Positions 10,877-21,550 of a DNA stretch of 64,000 nt are shown here, piece after piece; the stretch's first letter is position 1; each line of letters begins with the position of its first letter. Made by a program: the position numbers and the translations under genes. The notes beneath the pieces were generated by a model. It was given only the letters and a program-made list of their open reading frames with translations, searched no databases and was not told the DNA's origin. The stretch is taken from positions 310,001 to 374,000 of the forward strand of contig JAGKQI010000052.1 in NCBI GenBank assembly GCA_018806915.1, written 5' to 3'. Source of the DNA: Phytophthora colocasiae (lineage: Eukaryota > Oomycota > Peronosporomycetes > Peronosporales > Peronosporaceae).

Positions 10877-11441
10877 GCTAAGGGGTGGTGGTTGTGTGAG
10901 CTCAATGGTTGTCATAAGACGATCGATTGAGTAGTAGCGGCGTACACTTAGATAAGTCGCGAATACAAGATTAAGTTACAGCAAAGTTATGTTGAATGCT
11001 GGTTATTGGAGGCGACGTCGTTAATTGTTTTGGCTTATAGCTTCAAAATTAGTAGTATTTTATTCGAGAAGGATTGATGCTGATGTTGTACTGTAACTAT
11101 TGTAAGTGTGATCACACTCTCGTGAGGCGAATTGAACGTCTTATAAGGCTAGAAAGGCTTCTCAGAAGTAGAGTGGTGGGTTGACAAACGTGAAAAAAGA
11201 AACTGAACTCGGCTGCACTTCTTCCTCCTGACTATACTTAGACAGAGTGTGTGTGTGTGGAACCCACGTTCAAGGCGAGCAACCTCTGGAAGACTTTCAG
11301 TGGAAGTTGCGAGCACTGCAGTAGTTTATGAAGTGTTAACGTGGGCTCAATTACTTCTTTTGCTGACATCGGAAAGTAACCAGAAGGAAAAGTACAGGGA
11401 CTGTATTCATGGCAAATGCTGGACAGCTTACATCGAGATAG
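10280..11441. repeat. Right arm of peroxiredoxin inverted duplication
   Basis: Partner of 8442-9609 (see that entry). Differences seen by eye are confined to the 3' flank: a shorter (GT)n tract near 11248 and a few substitutions and small indels between 11160 and 11440. Confidence 0.9.
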
Positions 11442-11691
11442 GCACAAGCAAGATTCAACTTTAGTGAATTGACTACCAGACAAATTCCAGGGATTTACCA
11501 TTGGTGCTAGTTTTGAACTTGCACTTATATTACTGCAGACTTTGCATTCTTGAGTTGTGTGTAGTTGAAGTGTACTAGTACCTGTATTTTCCTGTGGAAT
11601 CTTCTACTACGCAGAACAAGGAACCTTGTAATACTGCACGAGTTTGATCAACCCAGCTTCATACACTCATTTTCCCTTTCATCAACTCGAG
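11442..11691. other. Short intergenic region upstream of NLP copy b
   Basis: No gene is seen. The last roughly 20 bp (catcaactcgag before ATG) match the conserved 5' leader found before other NLP copies in this window. Confidence 0.4.
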
Positions 11692-12189
11692 ATGAATCTA
11701 CACCTTCTTCTCCTGGCAGTCTTCACTGTTCTAGTTGCTAGTGCGTCTGCAACCGTCGACCACGACAAGATCGAGCCTTTTCCTCAACCTGAGCCTGTTA
11801 CCGTCTCCGAAAAAGCCGCTATCACGTTCAAACCTTGGCTGTATGGATCTACTACAATCCCGACTTGGAGACACCTAAGATCGTTGGAGTGTCCTTGGCC
11901 ATAGCCGACTCGAAATATCGGAGTTGTTGCCTAGATAAGTTGCTGGTACTAGAACGGAGGGCCCATACTAGAACGGAGGGCTACCTTGGCGGCTCTAACA
12001 CGTCTCCCCGGTTCGTGTTTGACGCAAGTACATTTCACGACTCAACCTTTCCTATGTGGATGGCGAATATCAAGACTTGATCAACTCACGGGTGCAGCTC
12101 GCGTAGCTCTTATTGATGGAAAGTCCTTTAAGGATGCGAGTGATGAGCATTACGAGGTAAACCTAAGGAAGGCGTGGCCATTTAAGTGA
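11692..12189 (+). pseudogene. NLP copy b, internally deleted and frameshifted
   Basis: The ATG at 11692 begins an NLP signal peptide and the first roughly 40 mature residues. The sequence then jumps over the central part of the domain, including the Cys pair and the HDW motif, and resumes in another frame near 11835 ([14 protein letters not shown]). Further small insertions and frame changes follow. The C-terminal block (AARVAL ... KAWPFK) ends at 12189. The gene cannot make a full NLP fold, so it is a decayed pseudogene. Confidence 0.85.
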
Positions 12190-12995
12190 AACTTCATGTG
12201 AAACCTCTGACTCGTCATCTCTTCGGATTTTCTGTCGTTGAATTTGGCATCAGTAGGTTCAAGCAGCTTTTGTAGGCTTTTTGATGCAGTTGATGTAAGC
12301 GAGGTGGTCTGAACGACCACTCTATCATACGTGGTTCACAATTGTATATGTACGGATAAAGGGTCATACAGCAACGTCGACAAATTTCGTGGCAATGGCG
12401 GTTCGGCGTAACTTGCACTTGAACACTGCAATTGTTTTCTTTGCTTGCTCGCCTTCGCAGTAAACCTGAACTTGAAGCCGGGGCGTAGGACGTTCCATTC
12501 TAGTACAGTTCACCGCCACTCCGAGCAGCCTATCCAAGCTCTCATGTGGCTGCTTCGTGCAAACAGCACTCATAACTGGAAAGTACCATTCACTGTGAAC
12601 AGTGTTCACCACAAGGAAGGGGTCAGATGTTGATCATGGTCTCAGTCCAGGATTTCTGTTCCAGCTGGTATGTGCCCTATTTGACAAGCCTGAAATCTTA
12701 CCGGACTGTCCGCTTCTTTGCTGGATGTTCTTTGCTGGATGACATTGCCAAGCGATACATGTGCCGCAATTCTCAGTTCTCTATCGCCGTGCTTCCAGTT
12801 CCTTGCCCCGTACGTCACCAACAACGACAAGAAGGCGCAAGTCTAAACCGTAACGGAAAGTTCCTCGGCGTGCCTTCAATCAAGAAATTCGGTTCGCTCC
12901 CGACCACCTTCCGTCGATTTAAACGGTAGAAGGAACCGCAACAGCTACAATCCAACCGTTCGCTAGCCCAGTTCACATTTCGCGTGGTTGCAACA
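12190..12995. other. Intergenic stretch, nothing recognised
   Basis: About 0.8 kb between a dead NLP copy and the PH-domain gene. Only short unrelated frames (up to 100 codons) are present and none resembles a known family. The last 100 bp presumably contain the promoter of the PH-domain gene. Confidence 0.4.
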
Positions 12996-14282
12996 ATGCC
13001 AGGAAACCAGTCACAGCCGCGACCCTGCAAACCCTCGACGGGTCTTCAGCTCCTGTCTCCAACGTTGCAGCAGTCGATTCAAAACTCGACATCAAAGTTG
13101 TCATCTTCTAACCCTGCAGAATTTTTTGGATGGAGTACGTCGCCCCCAGCAGGCTTGTGTTCCCCGGATTTAAGTGATAACAATGATAAGGAGAACAACG
13201 AACCAGCCTTCGACTTTGACGGATTCACGTTGGAGTCTGTTCGGGAAAGGAAGGCGTCGATAGAGAGAGACGTGCTTGGGACGTCTACACGCGCCGGTTC
13301 TCGTAATGGGGCGGGTGACTATTGTGCCTTTTATTACGACGACAACGTCAAACCAAATCCATTGAGTTGCAGCATGGCGAGTGTCCGGACTACCGCAACG
13401 ACTGAAGACTTCGAGATGTCCCGACGTGTTCGGCAAAACTCATTCCAGAAGCACAGCCAACGTACCAGTACCGCGCATCGAGGAACACGCGACGAGAAGC
13501 GAAGCACGTTCCAATTGAGTTCAACTGCAGCCGCTGCAGGGTTTCCCATGGCCAAGAAGAAAGAATTAACGGCAGTAGTTATGCGTGGTTGGCTGCAGAA
13601 GCGCAAGGGCCTCGTTCTTAAGCGTTGGAAGCCGTACTACTGCCTTTTCAAGAGTGATGACAGTCTTTGTCTATATGCTAGCGAGGACACGATCAACGGG
13701 AAACTGGAACAGCGGTATCAGGTTCTACGCGTCGTGCTGACGGACAAGAACGACTCGTTCCACATTATCGGCGTGGATGTGGATGGAGCTCCACGTCGAG
13801 AAGAGTTCCGAGCTTCCGTGTCTCCAGAATGGAACAGTTGGTTCCAGGTCCTCGGTAAATTCTTTGATACGTCGTCTATGGAGCAAGCTTTCGTTCGAAA
13901 ACCGGAGCTCACGTTTGCTAAGACGTTCAATGAAGCAGAAGAAGACGATTGGGTCAATGACAATAGCGATATCGATCCAGTGTCTACCACCAAACACACC
14001 CAGCCTTTCGACGAGCGACGCAGTTATTTCGGCCAACGGAAGCAGTCAATAGCAGCGGTTCGCGCCTCATTTGACGGTAGTGGGGATGATAAGACGTCGA
14101 CAGTCTCTTCGTCTTCCGTACCCAGTGTCGGGGTCAGTACTGAAACATCGTCAAAGGTTGGTAACCAAAAACTATCCGACTGCCCCATGATCGAGCGGAG
14201 AAGTCAAGGGACAGTGCCGATTCTAGAGATCCGAGGGTCTGAGTCTATGCAGACAGCAGCCGGTTTCTCCTGGACTAAGTAG
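12996..14282 (+). CDS. PH-domain protein
   Basis: This 428-aa protein begins MPGNQSQPRP. The first roughly 190 residues are Ser/Thr- and Asn-rich and look disordered. A pleckstrin-homology domain spans about residues 193-287, opening with MRGWLQKRKGLVLKRWKPYY, followed by a basic beta1-beta2 strand pair, and ending with the conserved Trp in EWNSWFQVLGKFF. PH domains bind phosphoinositides or protein partners at membranes. The tail of about 140 residues is acidic and Ser-rich. The in-frame GTG at 12984 was rejected in favour of the ATG at 12996. No intron is apparent. A 5'-truncated near-identical copy of its last roughly 250 codons and the downstream sequence lies at 24947-25733. Confidence 0.85.
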   Translation: MPGNQSQPRPCKPSTGLQLLSPTLQQSIQNSTSKLSSSNPAEFFGWSTSPPAGLCSPDLSDNNDKENNEPAFDFDGFTLESVRERKASIERDVLGTSTRAGSRNGAGDYCAFYYDDNVKPNPLSCSMASVRTTATTEDFEMSRRVRQNSFQKHSQRTSTAHRGTRDEKRSTFQLSSTAAAAGFPMAKKKELTAVVMRGWLQKRKGLVLKRWKPYYCLFKSDDSLCLYASEDTINGKLEQRYQVLRVVLTDKNDSFHIIGVDVDGAPRREEFRASVSPEWNSWFQVLGKFFDTSSMEQAFVRKPELTFAKTFNEAEEDDWVNDNSDIDPVSTTKHTQPFDERRSYFGQRKQSIAAVRASFDGSGDDKTSTVSSSSVPSVGVSTETSSKVGNQKLSDCPMIERRSQGTVPILEIRGSESMQTAAGFSWTK

Positions 14283-14893
14283 AATTCCTGTAGATACAAG
14301 CTCTAATAAACGGAAAACTTGAATTTTGCTGCTCGTGTATTCACTGTGGAATTACAGCCAGCAAGTCTCCTTTGCAACATTTAAAATGGCCATGCCTTGT
14401 CGAGGTGGGCCTCATAGTGTTCGTCATTGAACAGGACTTCCACATCCTCAAAGGACGCACTGTTGTTGAGAGCTACCCGAGCCGCATCAGTCAATTGCTC
14501 CCACATGATCAAGCTTTGGTATTCGCCATCCCAGCGTGCAAAGCTCAGACCGCCCGCCATGTTCTTGAATCGGAGATTCGTGCTGGACCCTTGGGTGTAA
14601 CTGTAATACCTGCGATAATGCCTGGTGACCTCACGTTGGGAGCCGACAAAATTCGAATTGTACATCTGCCGTTGCTTGTAATACTTCGTGTCGGACGTGG
14701 ACATTGAGACACCAACGATCGTAGGTGTCTCCAACTCCGGGTTGTCGATCCACACAACCACGTTCTTCCAGTCGTGGCGCCTTGAAGGGAATCCCAGCCA
14801 GTTGAACCCTTTCGGGAAGTACCAGGAGTACATGATGGCCCACACGTCCTTGTACAGTACCATCCAGCTCGCCCATACACCTGAGCTCCCTTT
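13491..14893. repeat. Segmental duplication, source copy (PH 3' part plus NLP)
   Basis: About 1.4 kb here is repeated in the same orientation at about 24940-26345, with only scattered differences. It spans the 3' 60% of the PH gene and most of NLP copy c. The two copies diverge where copy c has lost about 20 bp that copy e retains. Confidence 0.85.
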
Positions 14894-15024
14894 CGTTTCC
14901 ATCGGTCCCCTTGAGTCCACCAGTGATCTCACCGGCAGCATTCACACCAGGAAAGGGGACGCATACACTTTCCGGTGCGTACAGTTGGGGTTTGAACTTG
15001 ATAGCAGCTTTTCGGAGACGTTTG
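14381..15024 (-). pseudogene. NLP copy c, 5'-truncated with frameshifts
   Basis: The reverse strand contains the NLP C-terminal two-thirds, including an SRRHDWK version of the central motif and the KAWPF end. A 5-nt insertion (tgtac repeated) near the WY codons shifts the frame. A further deletion near 14893 removes part of the region between the Cys pair and YGRAGW. At about 15024 the homology stops, so the signal peptide and start codon are absent and unrelated sequence follows. The 5-nt insertion is shared with copy e at 26300, so it predates the segmental duplication. Confidence 0.85.
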
Positions 15025-15029
15025 GATAA

Positions 15030-15286
15030 AGCCGGTTTTTCAAATAACTTTGTATTAGTAGTTTTAGCGTCAGCAATAGTTATCCGCTACAAATGTTTGC
15101 CCCCCCTTCTTGGACTACATGTAGCAAGAAGCGAGCGGAAATGGTCTATAGCAGCAACATGTGTACCGTAGGGCTTTCAGTCTCGGGAAATGGCTATACA
15201 GTGTACAATATTCATGTAGACAAGATATAGTTGCATTCTTCGATTGCTTCAGCTCGCAACAACGTCGCATCTGATCTTCAGTTCTA
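15030..15286. repeat. Inverted copy of glutaredoxin upstream region
   Basis: This segment (gataaagccgg ... tctgatcttcagttc) is the reverse complement of 32901-33170 and of 34913-35185. It brings the same upstream sequence in front of the broken glutaredoxin copy, so a block of about 0.75 kb (flank plus gene) was duplicated in inverted orientation. Confidence 0.85.
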
Positions 15287-15760
15287 ATGCCTCAAACGTT
15301 TAACCTCCTACCCGAACGGTTCCAACGACCTAATGCAATTGTCGGACATGGCTACATTCACTTTGTATCCGTTTGGTATCACCTCACCATCGATTTCTTC
15401 TCAGGGACAACAAGATCAATCAGCTACAATAATAACGGAACTACAAGGATGAGTGCCAAGGAAACTGTCCAAGCGCAGACCTCAGCGTCTTCCATCGTTG
15501 TCTATAGCAAGACCTACTGCGTTCTGCACGAGGACCAAGACGCTCCTGACGGGGCTGGGAGCCAAGTTCGACGTCGTGGAACTGGACGAGATCGATGGTG
15601 GTAGTGAGCAGCAAGACGCACTGGAGGATCTGACGGGGTAGAGTACAGTACCCAACGTATTCGTTGGAGGCAAGTCGATCGGTGGCAGCTCTGACGTGCG
15701 TAAGCTGCACAAGGCTGGAAAATTGGAGCCTTTGTTGAAGGAAAATGGTGCCCTGTAACG
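15287..15760 (+). pseudogene. Glutaredoxin copy, frameshifted at the active site
   Basis: Near-identical to the intact glutaredoxin at 32425-32898. One G is missing directly after the first active-site Cys codon (tactgcgttctg instead of tactgcggttctg), which shifts the frame. A downstream CAG to TAG change adds an in-frame stop just before the TVPN segment. The beginning and end of the protein are still recognisable. A functional copy exists elsewhere, so this is best called a pseudogene, although the G deletion alone could be a sequencing error. Confidence 0.85.
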
Positions 15761-15865
15761 TGGCATGTTAACAAAGAGACTCAATGCCCATGCCCAAAAT
15801 GGCTTTAAACCTGCTGTTCACACAATGGTTGCCAGTGCCCTGAACCATATTTTAGAAAGTCTCAC

Positions 15866-16634
15866 TTAAAGCGGCCATGCCTTGTCTAAGTGGTCTTCGT
15901 AGTGTTCATCACTGAACGGAACCTCTGCGCTCCCAAAAGAGTCACCGTTGTTAAGAGCTACCCGAGCCGCATCCGTCAATTGTTCCCACATGATCAAGTC
16001 CTGGTACTCGCCATCCCAACGGGCAAAATCCATGTACGGGTTGCCGATGTCGCTTGCATCATACTCGAACCGGAGAGACGTGTTGGAGCCATAATATTCA
16101 ACACGTCGGGATAAACGGCCCTCCGTTCGATAGCCAACAAAATACGACGGCCAGATCTTCAGCTCCTTCCAGTATTTCGTGTCGGACTTGGACAAGGAAA
16201 CTCCAACGATCTTTGGGATCTCCAAGTCAGGGTTGTCAATCCACACAACCACGTTCTTCCAGTCGTGGCGTCTCGAAGGGAATCCCGTCCAATTAAACCC
16301 TTTCGGAAAATACCAGGAGTACATGATAGCCCACAGATCCTTGTACCAACCAGCTCGCCCACACTTGAGCTCCCTTCGGAGCATACTTACACGCATCATT
16401 TCCATTCGTCCCTTTGAGTCCACCAGTGACCTCACCAGCAGCATTTACGGCAGGAAAGGGGACGCATACATTTTTTGGTGTGTAAAGTTGAGGTTTGAAC
16501 TTGATGGCAGCTTTTTCGGAGGCGGTAACAGGCTCAGGTTGAGGAAAAGGCTCGATCTTGTCGTGATCAACAGTCGCACACGCACTAGCAGCTAGTACTG
16601 CGAGGACTGTCACGAGAAGAACGCGTCGATTCAT
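15866..16634 (-). pseudogene. NLP copy d, 2-nt deletion frameshift
   Basis: The ATG at 16634 opens a signal peptide (with ASACA near the cleavage site). The mature NLP domain follows with both Cys and the GTNGNDACKYAPKGAQV block. At about 16362 two bases are missing compared with the intact copies (cccacac instead of cccatacac), and the frame changes. The remainder, in the second frame, carries SRRHDWK, the DGEYQDLIMWEQ block and a KAWPL end with stop at 15866. Everything but the 2-nt deletion looks intact, so the loss is recent or is a base-call problem. The final residue of the HDWE motif is Lys. Confidence 0.85.
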
Positions 16635-17098
16635 CTCGAGTCGATGAAAGAGGAAGTGAGAGAAATACGTCGATGTGGTTGCAGACGCTGTGCAGAGTAA
16701 AGTACTTCGAAGTACCGTCGAGGGCGCTTGAATTTGCATCAAGCGCCCTGAAAAAATGCATCACCGGGACGAAATGATGCATTTGTTTATTGCTCCTCGG
16801 TGCATCATTTGAGGCACTACTGTGCACAGACGGTGCCGACAAGTTTGTCTACCGAACGCAACACACTTCTGGTAGGTTATCGAGTTTTCTACAAGGGCGA
16901 CAGCAGGGTCGCGAGGAAGGCGGGAAGGGAGCTCTCGAGGACGGCTACCAGGCATCTTGAATGAGTCGGAGGGTGTTCGGGGGGATACTTTTACGGTACG
17001 GCTAGGATGCGATTGTGGCAATCTGGTCAAGAGGACCTTCTAGAATTTACGACGTGCGACCTATGCAATTATTACCGCCCCGGCTCGAATGCATCATT

Positions 17099-18075
17099 CT
17101 CCAGATTTTGCAGGACAACAGGTTGCTATCTGCTTCATAGTACAGGACAGAATGTCCTGCATTTTCCAAACCGAAATCGCTCGAACCGATTTGGGCATAC
17201 AAAAACTAGTATTATTGCTGGACGCAACAAAAACCTGATTTTTCCGTGCTTTTGCAGGACAATCTGTCCTGGAAGAAATCAATTCATTTCGCAAGATGGA
17301 AAGCACACACCAAGACAACCTGGCCGAATTAAGGCGCCAGGCAGAACAGATCCGTGATAACACTGTTAGTCCAAGCTCACGAGCTGCCTACATCAACTCC
17401 TACTGTCGCTTCATCTTGTGTATTCATGTAAACCATCGCCATTTGATAATAGACTCGTTTGCAGAAAAAGTGAGCGCTACGCGTTTGTCTTGCCGAAGTA
17501 GGCATTCATGACTTAAGCAACCAGCACAACGCATCAGCTCCTCCAGACACGATGAATCCAGCAGCTTCCGATGAACGTACAGTAATGCCTACTTCTATTG
17601 GGCTGGAAGGTTTCGTAGAGTCCCTCCCGATTTTGCTCTCTCTAAGTGCTCGGTTGCTCACTTGTGGACGCTGTGGCGGTGCGGGAACGCTGAAAAGCAG
17701 GTGCCGCCTCTGCATCTTCATGAAACTGCTGACCTGCCAAACCGAAACTGCCAAAAGCGACTTAGTGACGTCCGATACCTTATGAAGAAAATTGAGGCGT
17801 ACGCTACAGCAAGAAACTTACTGCGAGCAAGACAGTCGGTAGAAGAAGCTGTAAGAGTCTACACCGCGTGTTTGCCTGCTGTCGAGGTGCCTCACAGCAC
17901 TAATCACTCTAGGAAGCGACGCAGAGGGCAGCTAAGCTGGGTGTCCATAGTGCGTCTGCACCGAAAGCGGCAACTGTAGCCGACTTTCATAGGTCAAAAT
18001 TTAAACGTATTCATCGTTCTATTGGCTAAATTTTATGTCCTGACAATGTCCTGCAAAATCCGTTCAAGAATCATT
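17099..18075 (+). mobile_element. Crypton-like relic, tandem unit 1
   Basis: This 977-bp unit is bounded by inverted ATTTTGCAGGACA / TGTCCTGCAAAAT ends. It contains two coding fragments on the plus strand. One, at about 17296-17511, resembles the N-terminal core-binding region of oomycete Crypton tyrosine recombinases (SSRAAYINSYCRFIL). The other, at about 17662-17979, resembles their C-terminal tail (RKRRRGQLSWVSIVRL). The catalytic middle is missing, so the unit is non-autonomous. Several extra AGGACA/TGTCCT motifs sit near both ends and could be recombinase-binding sites. Assignment to Cryptons is by recalled similarity and is inference. Confidence 0.55.
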
Positions 18076-19051
18076 CTCCAGATTTTGCAGGACAACAGGT
18101 TGCTATCTGCTTCATAGTACAGGACAGAATGTCCTGCATTTTCCAAACCGAAATCGCTCGAACCGATTTGGGCATACAAAAACTAGTATTATTGCTGGAC
18201 GCAACAAAAACCTGATTTTTCCGTGCTTTGCAGGACAATCTGTCCTGGAAGAAATCAATTCATTTCGCAAGATGGAAAGCACACACCAAGACAACCTGGC
18301 CGAATTAAGGCGCCAGGCAGAACAGATCCGTGATAACACTGTTAGTCCAAGCTCACGAGCTGCCTACATCAACTCCTACTGTCGCTTCATCTTGTGTATT
18401 CATGTAAACCATCGCCATTTGATAATAGACTCGTTTGCAGAAAAAGTGAGCGCTACGCGTTTGTCTTGCCGAAGTAGGCATTCATGACTTAAGCAACCAG
18501 CACAACGCATCAGCTCCTCCAGACACGATGAATCCAGCAGCTTCCGATGAACGTACAGTAATGCCTACTTCTATTGGGCTGGAAGGTTTCGTAGAGTCCC
18601 TCCCGATTTTGCTCTCTCTAAGTGCTCGGTTGCTCACTTGTGGACGCTGTGGCGGTGCGGGAACGCTGAAAAGCAGGTGCCGCCTCTGCATCTTCATGAA
18701 ACTGCTGACCTGCCAAACCGAAACTGCCAAAAGCGACTTAGTGACGTCCGATACCTTATGAAGAAAATTGAGGCGTACGCTACAGCAAGAAACTTACTGC
18801 GAGCAAGACAGTCGGTAGAAGAAGCTGTAAGAGTCTACACCGCGTGTTTGCCTGCTGTCGAGGTGCCTCACAGCACTAATCACTCTAGGAAGCGACGCAG
18901 AGGGCAGCTAAGCTGGGTGTCCATAGTGCGTCTGCACCGAAAGCGGCAACTGTAGCCGACTTTCATAGGTCAAAATTTAAACGTATTCATCGTTCTATTG
19001 GCTAAATTTTATGTCCTGACAATGTCCTGCAAAATCCGTTCAAGAATCATT
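18076..19051 (+). mobile_element. Crypton-like relic, tandem unit 2
   Basis: Head-to-tail copy of unit 1. The only difference I see is one T fewer in a short T run (gctttgcagg versus gcttttgcagg). Both units are followed by the same sequence, aatcatt. This is either a very recent tandem duplication or an assembly duplication. Confidence 0.6.
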
Positions 19052-19115
19052 TCGTCCCGGTGATGCATTTTTTCAGGGCGCTTGATGCAAATTCAATCGC
19101 CCTCGACGGTACTAG

Positions 19116-19372
19116 TAACCAGTGCTGCAATCAGTGATGTCGAGATTCATCGAATATTGTTTGTTTGTACAGTATGGTAAATCACGCAGAACAGACGCTG
19201 GCAGAGGTAACCAGTGCTGCAATGGCATATGCAAGATGCAGGTTACGATGGGCTTCCCACACACTGACAGCCTGGCAAACAAACATGGATACAGCGTACG
19301 AATCGTACCATAGTCACTCAATGGATCGCACTACGATCCATTATTGAGTGATTATGGTACGGCTATTAGAGG
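19116..19372. repeat. NLP upstream-type repeat and a hairpin
   Basis: Contains the gtaaccagtgctgc and gatgggcttcccacac blocks seen upstream of other NLP copies (about 45040-45170 and 60740-60830). At about 19303-19362 there is a near-perfect hairpin, cgtaccatagtcactcaat / attgagtgattatggtacg with a short loop. No gene is seen. Confidence 0.6.
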
Positions 19373-19632
19373 TCTTTAGCAAAACACACAAATGCCAATA
19401 AGTGGGATCTACATATGTAGTTTTAGCCTAACCACCGTCGCCAACCTACGATTTCAACCAAGTAGGTGGACTGAAACCCGCCAAAGCAAACCAAATATTC
19501 TGTTCGGGACCCAGTAAAATTAGGTTCTCCTCTGCTGCCAAAACGCCGCTATACCGTTGATAAAACGGAGGTATGGGAAGTTTACATGCAGGCTTTTTAT
19601 TGTCGATTCCGTCTCAACCAGTGCAGGTCGCC

Positions 19633-21544
19633 ATGGCATCCACCGGACCAGCTTCTGCACTACCTGCTCAATCGAGTGAGCATGTCAACGTCCAAGGCCG
19701 TTTACTCCGTGAGCTGACAGCAGGACTTCGTCCGTATGAGAAGAAAGCGTACTTGCTGCGTGTTTGGAATGAAGCCTCGTCGTCAAATCAAGTGGTATTA
19801 GCTGCCGCTATCGCCCAGTACTTCTACGAAGAGCAACGCCCGGAGCTGTTTATTCGAGTGCCGTTCAATTTCAATGCGTTATCAAGCGCGGAAGTTTCGC
19901 TTTGGTAAAGCCCAGATCGAGTGTCTCGTTAAGCTCTTCGAACTGGACGCAGCTATAAGCAGGGTTCTGAGTGTGGGTTTTTCGCTTTGGAATAAACCGT
20001 TTATACCGCCCACCCACCCCGAGCAGCTGTGGGGCAGGCATTTTAGGGATTTTTAAAAAATCCACCCACCCGCAATCCTCGAAACCACCCGGCCACCATA
20101 TCCGTGGGTGACAAACTTCCGGTCACTCTTTTTTAACTTGAGTTAACTATTGAATGGGTTGAGACCTACACGTAAGGGGTCACTTTACAACTACTTGGTT
20201 TTTGTTTGCAGGTTGGTAGGCCCTGGTGTGGCCATGCTGGAAGGCCTCTGCGATGGTGTGACCACTTCGTCGTCACCCACAGACATGCACTACTAAAAAC
20301 AGGAATAAGATGCATTCAGTGTTCATTATCGATTTTCCTTGTTTCTGCAAAGGGGGCGACGGGCAAAAGTATTGTGAACGTTCGCACGCAAACCCCGCAG
20401 TACGTCGGTACATAAGGGCCTCCTGGCGGTCCACTGGTCAACGCACCACAAAGCAACGCACTTGGCAGGCGTTCGAGTATATCCAGGGACTTACTTTCCA
20501 GGTATATAAGAAATTAGCATTCGAAAAATCCCTTTCAAATTCGAACTTAATCGAGTCAGATCGCACCTAACAGGCCAAATTCCATATGTTTTATTTATCC
20601 AAAAAAACCACCCACCCACAGACAACAACAAACCCCCCAGGCATCCTTGACTTTTGGGGTTTTCCGGAACCCTGGCTATAAGGACTCGCGAGCGCACGGT
20701 AGCACCTGGAGTGGAAGGGCTGTGCATCGTTCTGTGCAAGTTGGCGATTCCGTTGCGTTGGAAAGATCTTGAACCCGTTTTTGGGCGAAAAGAAAGCGGT
20801 CTCTCCAACCTTTTCCTCCATGTTCTAGACCATCTCGACACGAGGTTCTCAGAACTTCTGTACTTCAACCACGAATATGCGGCTCAACATGTTCAAATAT
20901 ACGCCGACGCTGTATTTGAAGCTGGTGGATTGATGCAAAACGTGTGGGCGTTTGTGGACGGAACGGTTAGAGGCATTTGTAGACCAACTGCTCGCAACCT
21001 ACACTGTGATGGAAAGTATCTAAGCCAGAAATCCGTTTACAACGGCCACAAACGCAAACATGCTCTCAAATACCAGACACTGTCAACTCCTGACGGATTA
21101 ATTTGCCACTTGTACGGGCCGTTTCCAGGACGGAACCATGACATTAAGATGTTCAAGGACTCGTGTATTGCGAACGTCGTTCGTCGTGACGCTCGGTTCA
21201 AGCCTTACCGAATCTACGGTGATCAAGCGTATGGAAACGACAGCGTGTTGTCCAGCCCATTCACTGGAGCGGTTGGGAACCTTTCTCGTGAGCAAAAGCT
21301 GGTCAATAAGAGTATGAGTAAAGTGCGCATATCTGTCGAATGGGGTTACGGACAGGTTGTCAACTACTGGTCTGCACTCGACTTCAAACGACAGGCTCGC
21401 TCTGATACTCAACCTGTTGGGTCGATGTACCGCGTGGCTGTGTTGCTGACAAATTGTCTTACCTGTGCTAATGGAGGCAATACTATCAGCGACTACTTTA
21501 GGCTTTCACCACCTACTCTCGAGGAGTACTTAATAAGGCATTAA
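19633..21544 (+). pseudogene. Harbinger-type DDE transposase, interrupted
   Basis: The N-terminal frame starts at 19633 and shifts by one base near 19870 before the RYQARKFRFG segment. It is then cut by a 715-bp insertion at 19960-20674 and continues at 20675. The second half holds the DDE_4-type core. The first Asp is in FVDGTVRG, the second in YGDQAYG and the Glu in VEWGYGQVVNYW, so all three catalytic residues survive. The FPGRNHDIKMF segment is also typical of the family. The insertion plus its duplicated 8 bp is 723 bp, a multiple of three, but contains stops, so the gene is dead. The Myb-like partner gene lies convergently 7 bp downstream. Confidence 0.85.
19960..20674. mobile_element. 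Non-autonomous hAT-type MITE in Harbinger transposase
   Basis: A 715-bp insertion bounded by CAGGGTTCTG and its inverted partner CAGGGTTCCG. It is flanked by the exact 8-bp duplication gctataag (19952-19959 and 20675-20682). It is rich in cccaccc tracts near both ends and has no coding capacity. The TIR and duplication length fit hAT. Confidence 0.9.
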
Positions 21545-21550
21545 TTCTTC

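Larger units (their letters stand above)
16710..19115. mobile_element. Composite insertion with foldback terminal inverted repeats
   Basis: A block of about 65 bp at 16712-16775 is repeated in reverse complement at 19049-19112. Each copy itself folds as a hairpin, GGGCGCTTGA ... TCAAGCGCCC. The flanks belong to an NLP upstream region: the agtaaagtact before the insertion and the agtaaccagtgctgc after it are contiguous in related copies. This is therefore an insertion 5' of NLP copy d. The target duplication is short and ambiguous because the flanking gtac is palindromic. Inside are about 300 bp of unique sequence and two tandem Crypton relics. Confidence 0.7.

Noticed and set aside
11238..11501. 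87-codon frame beside the (GT)n tract
   Set aside because: It lies in the 3' flank of the peroxiredoxin duplication and is not preserved in the other arm.
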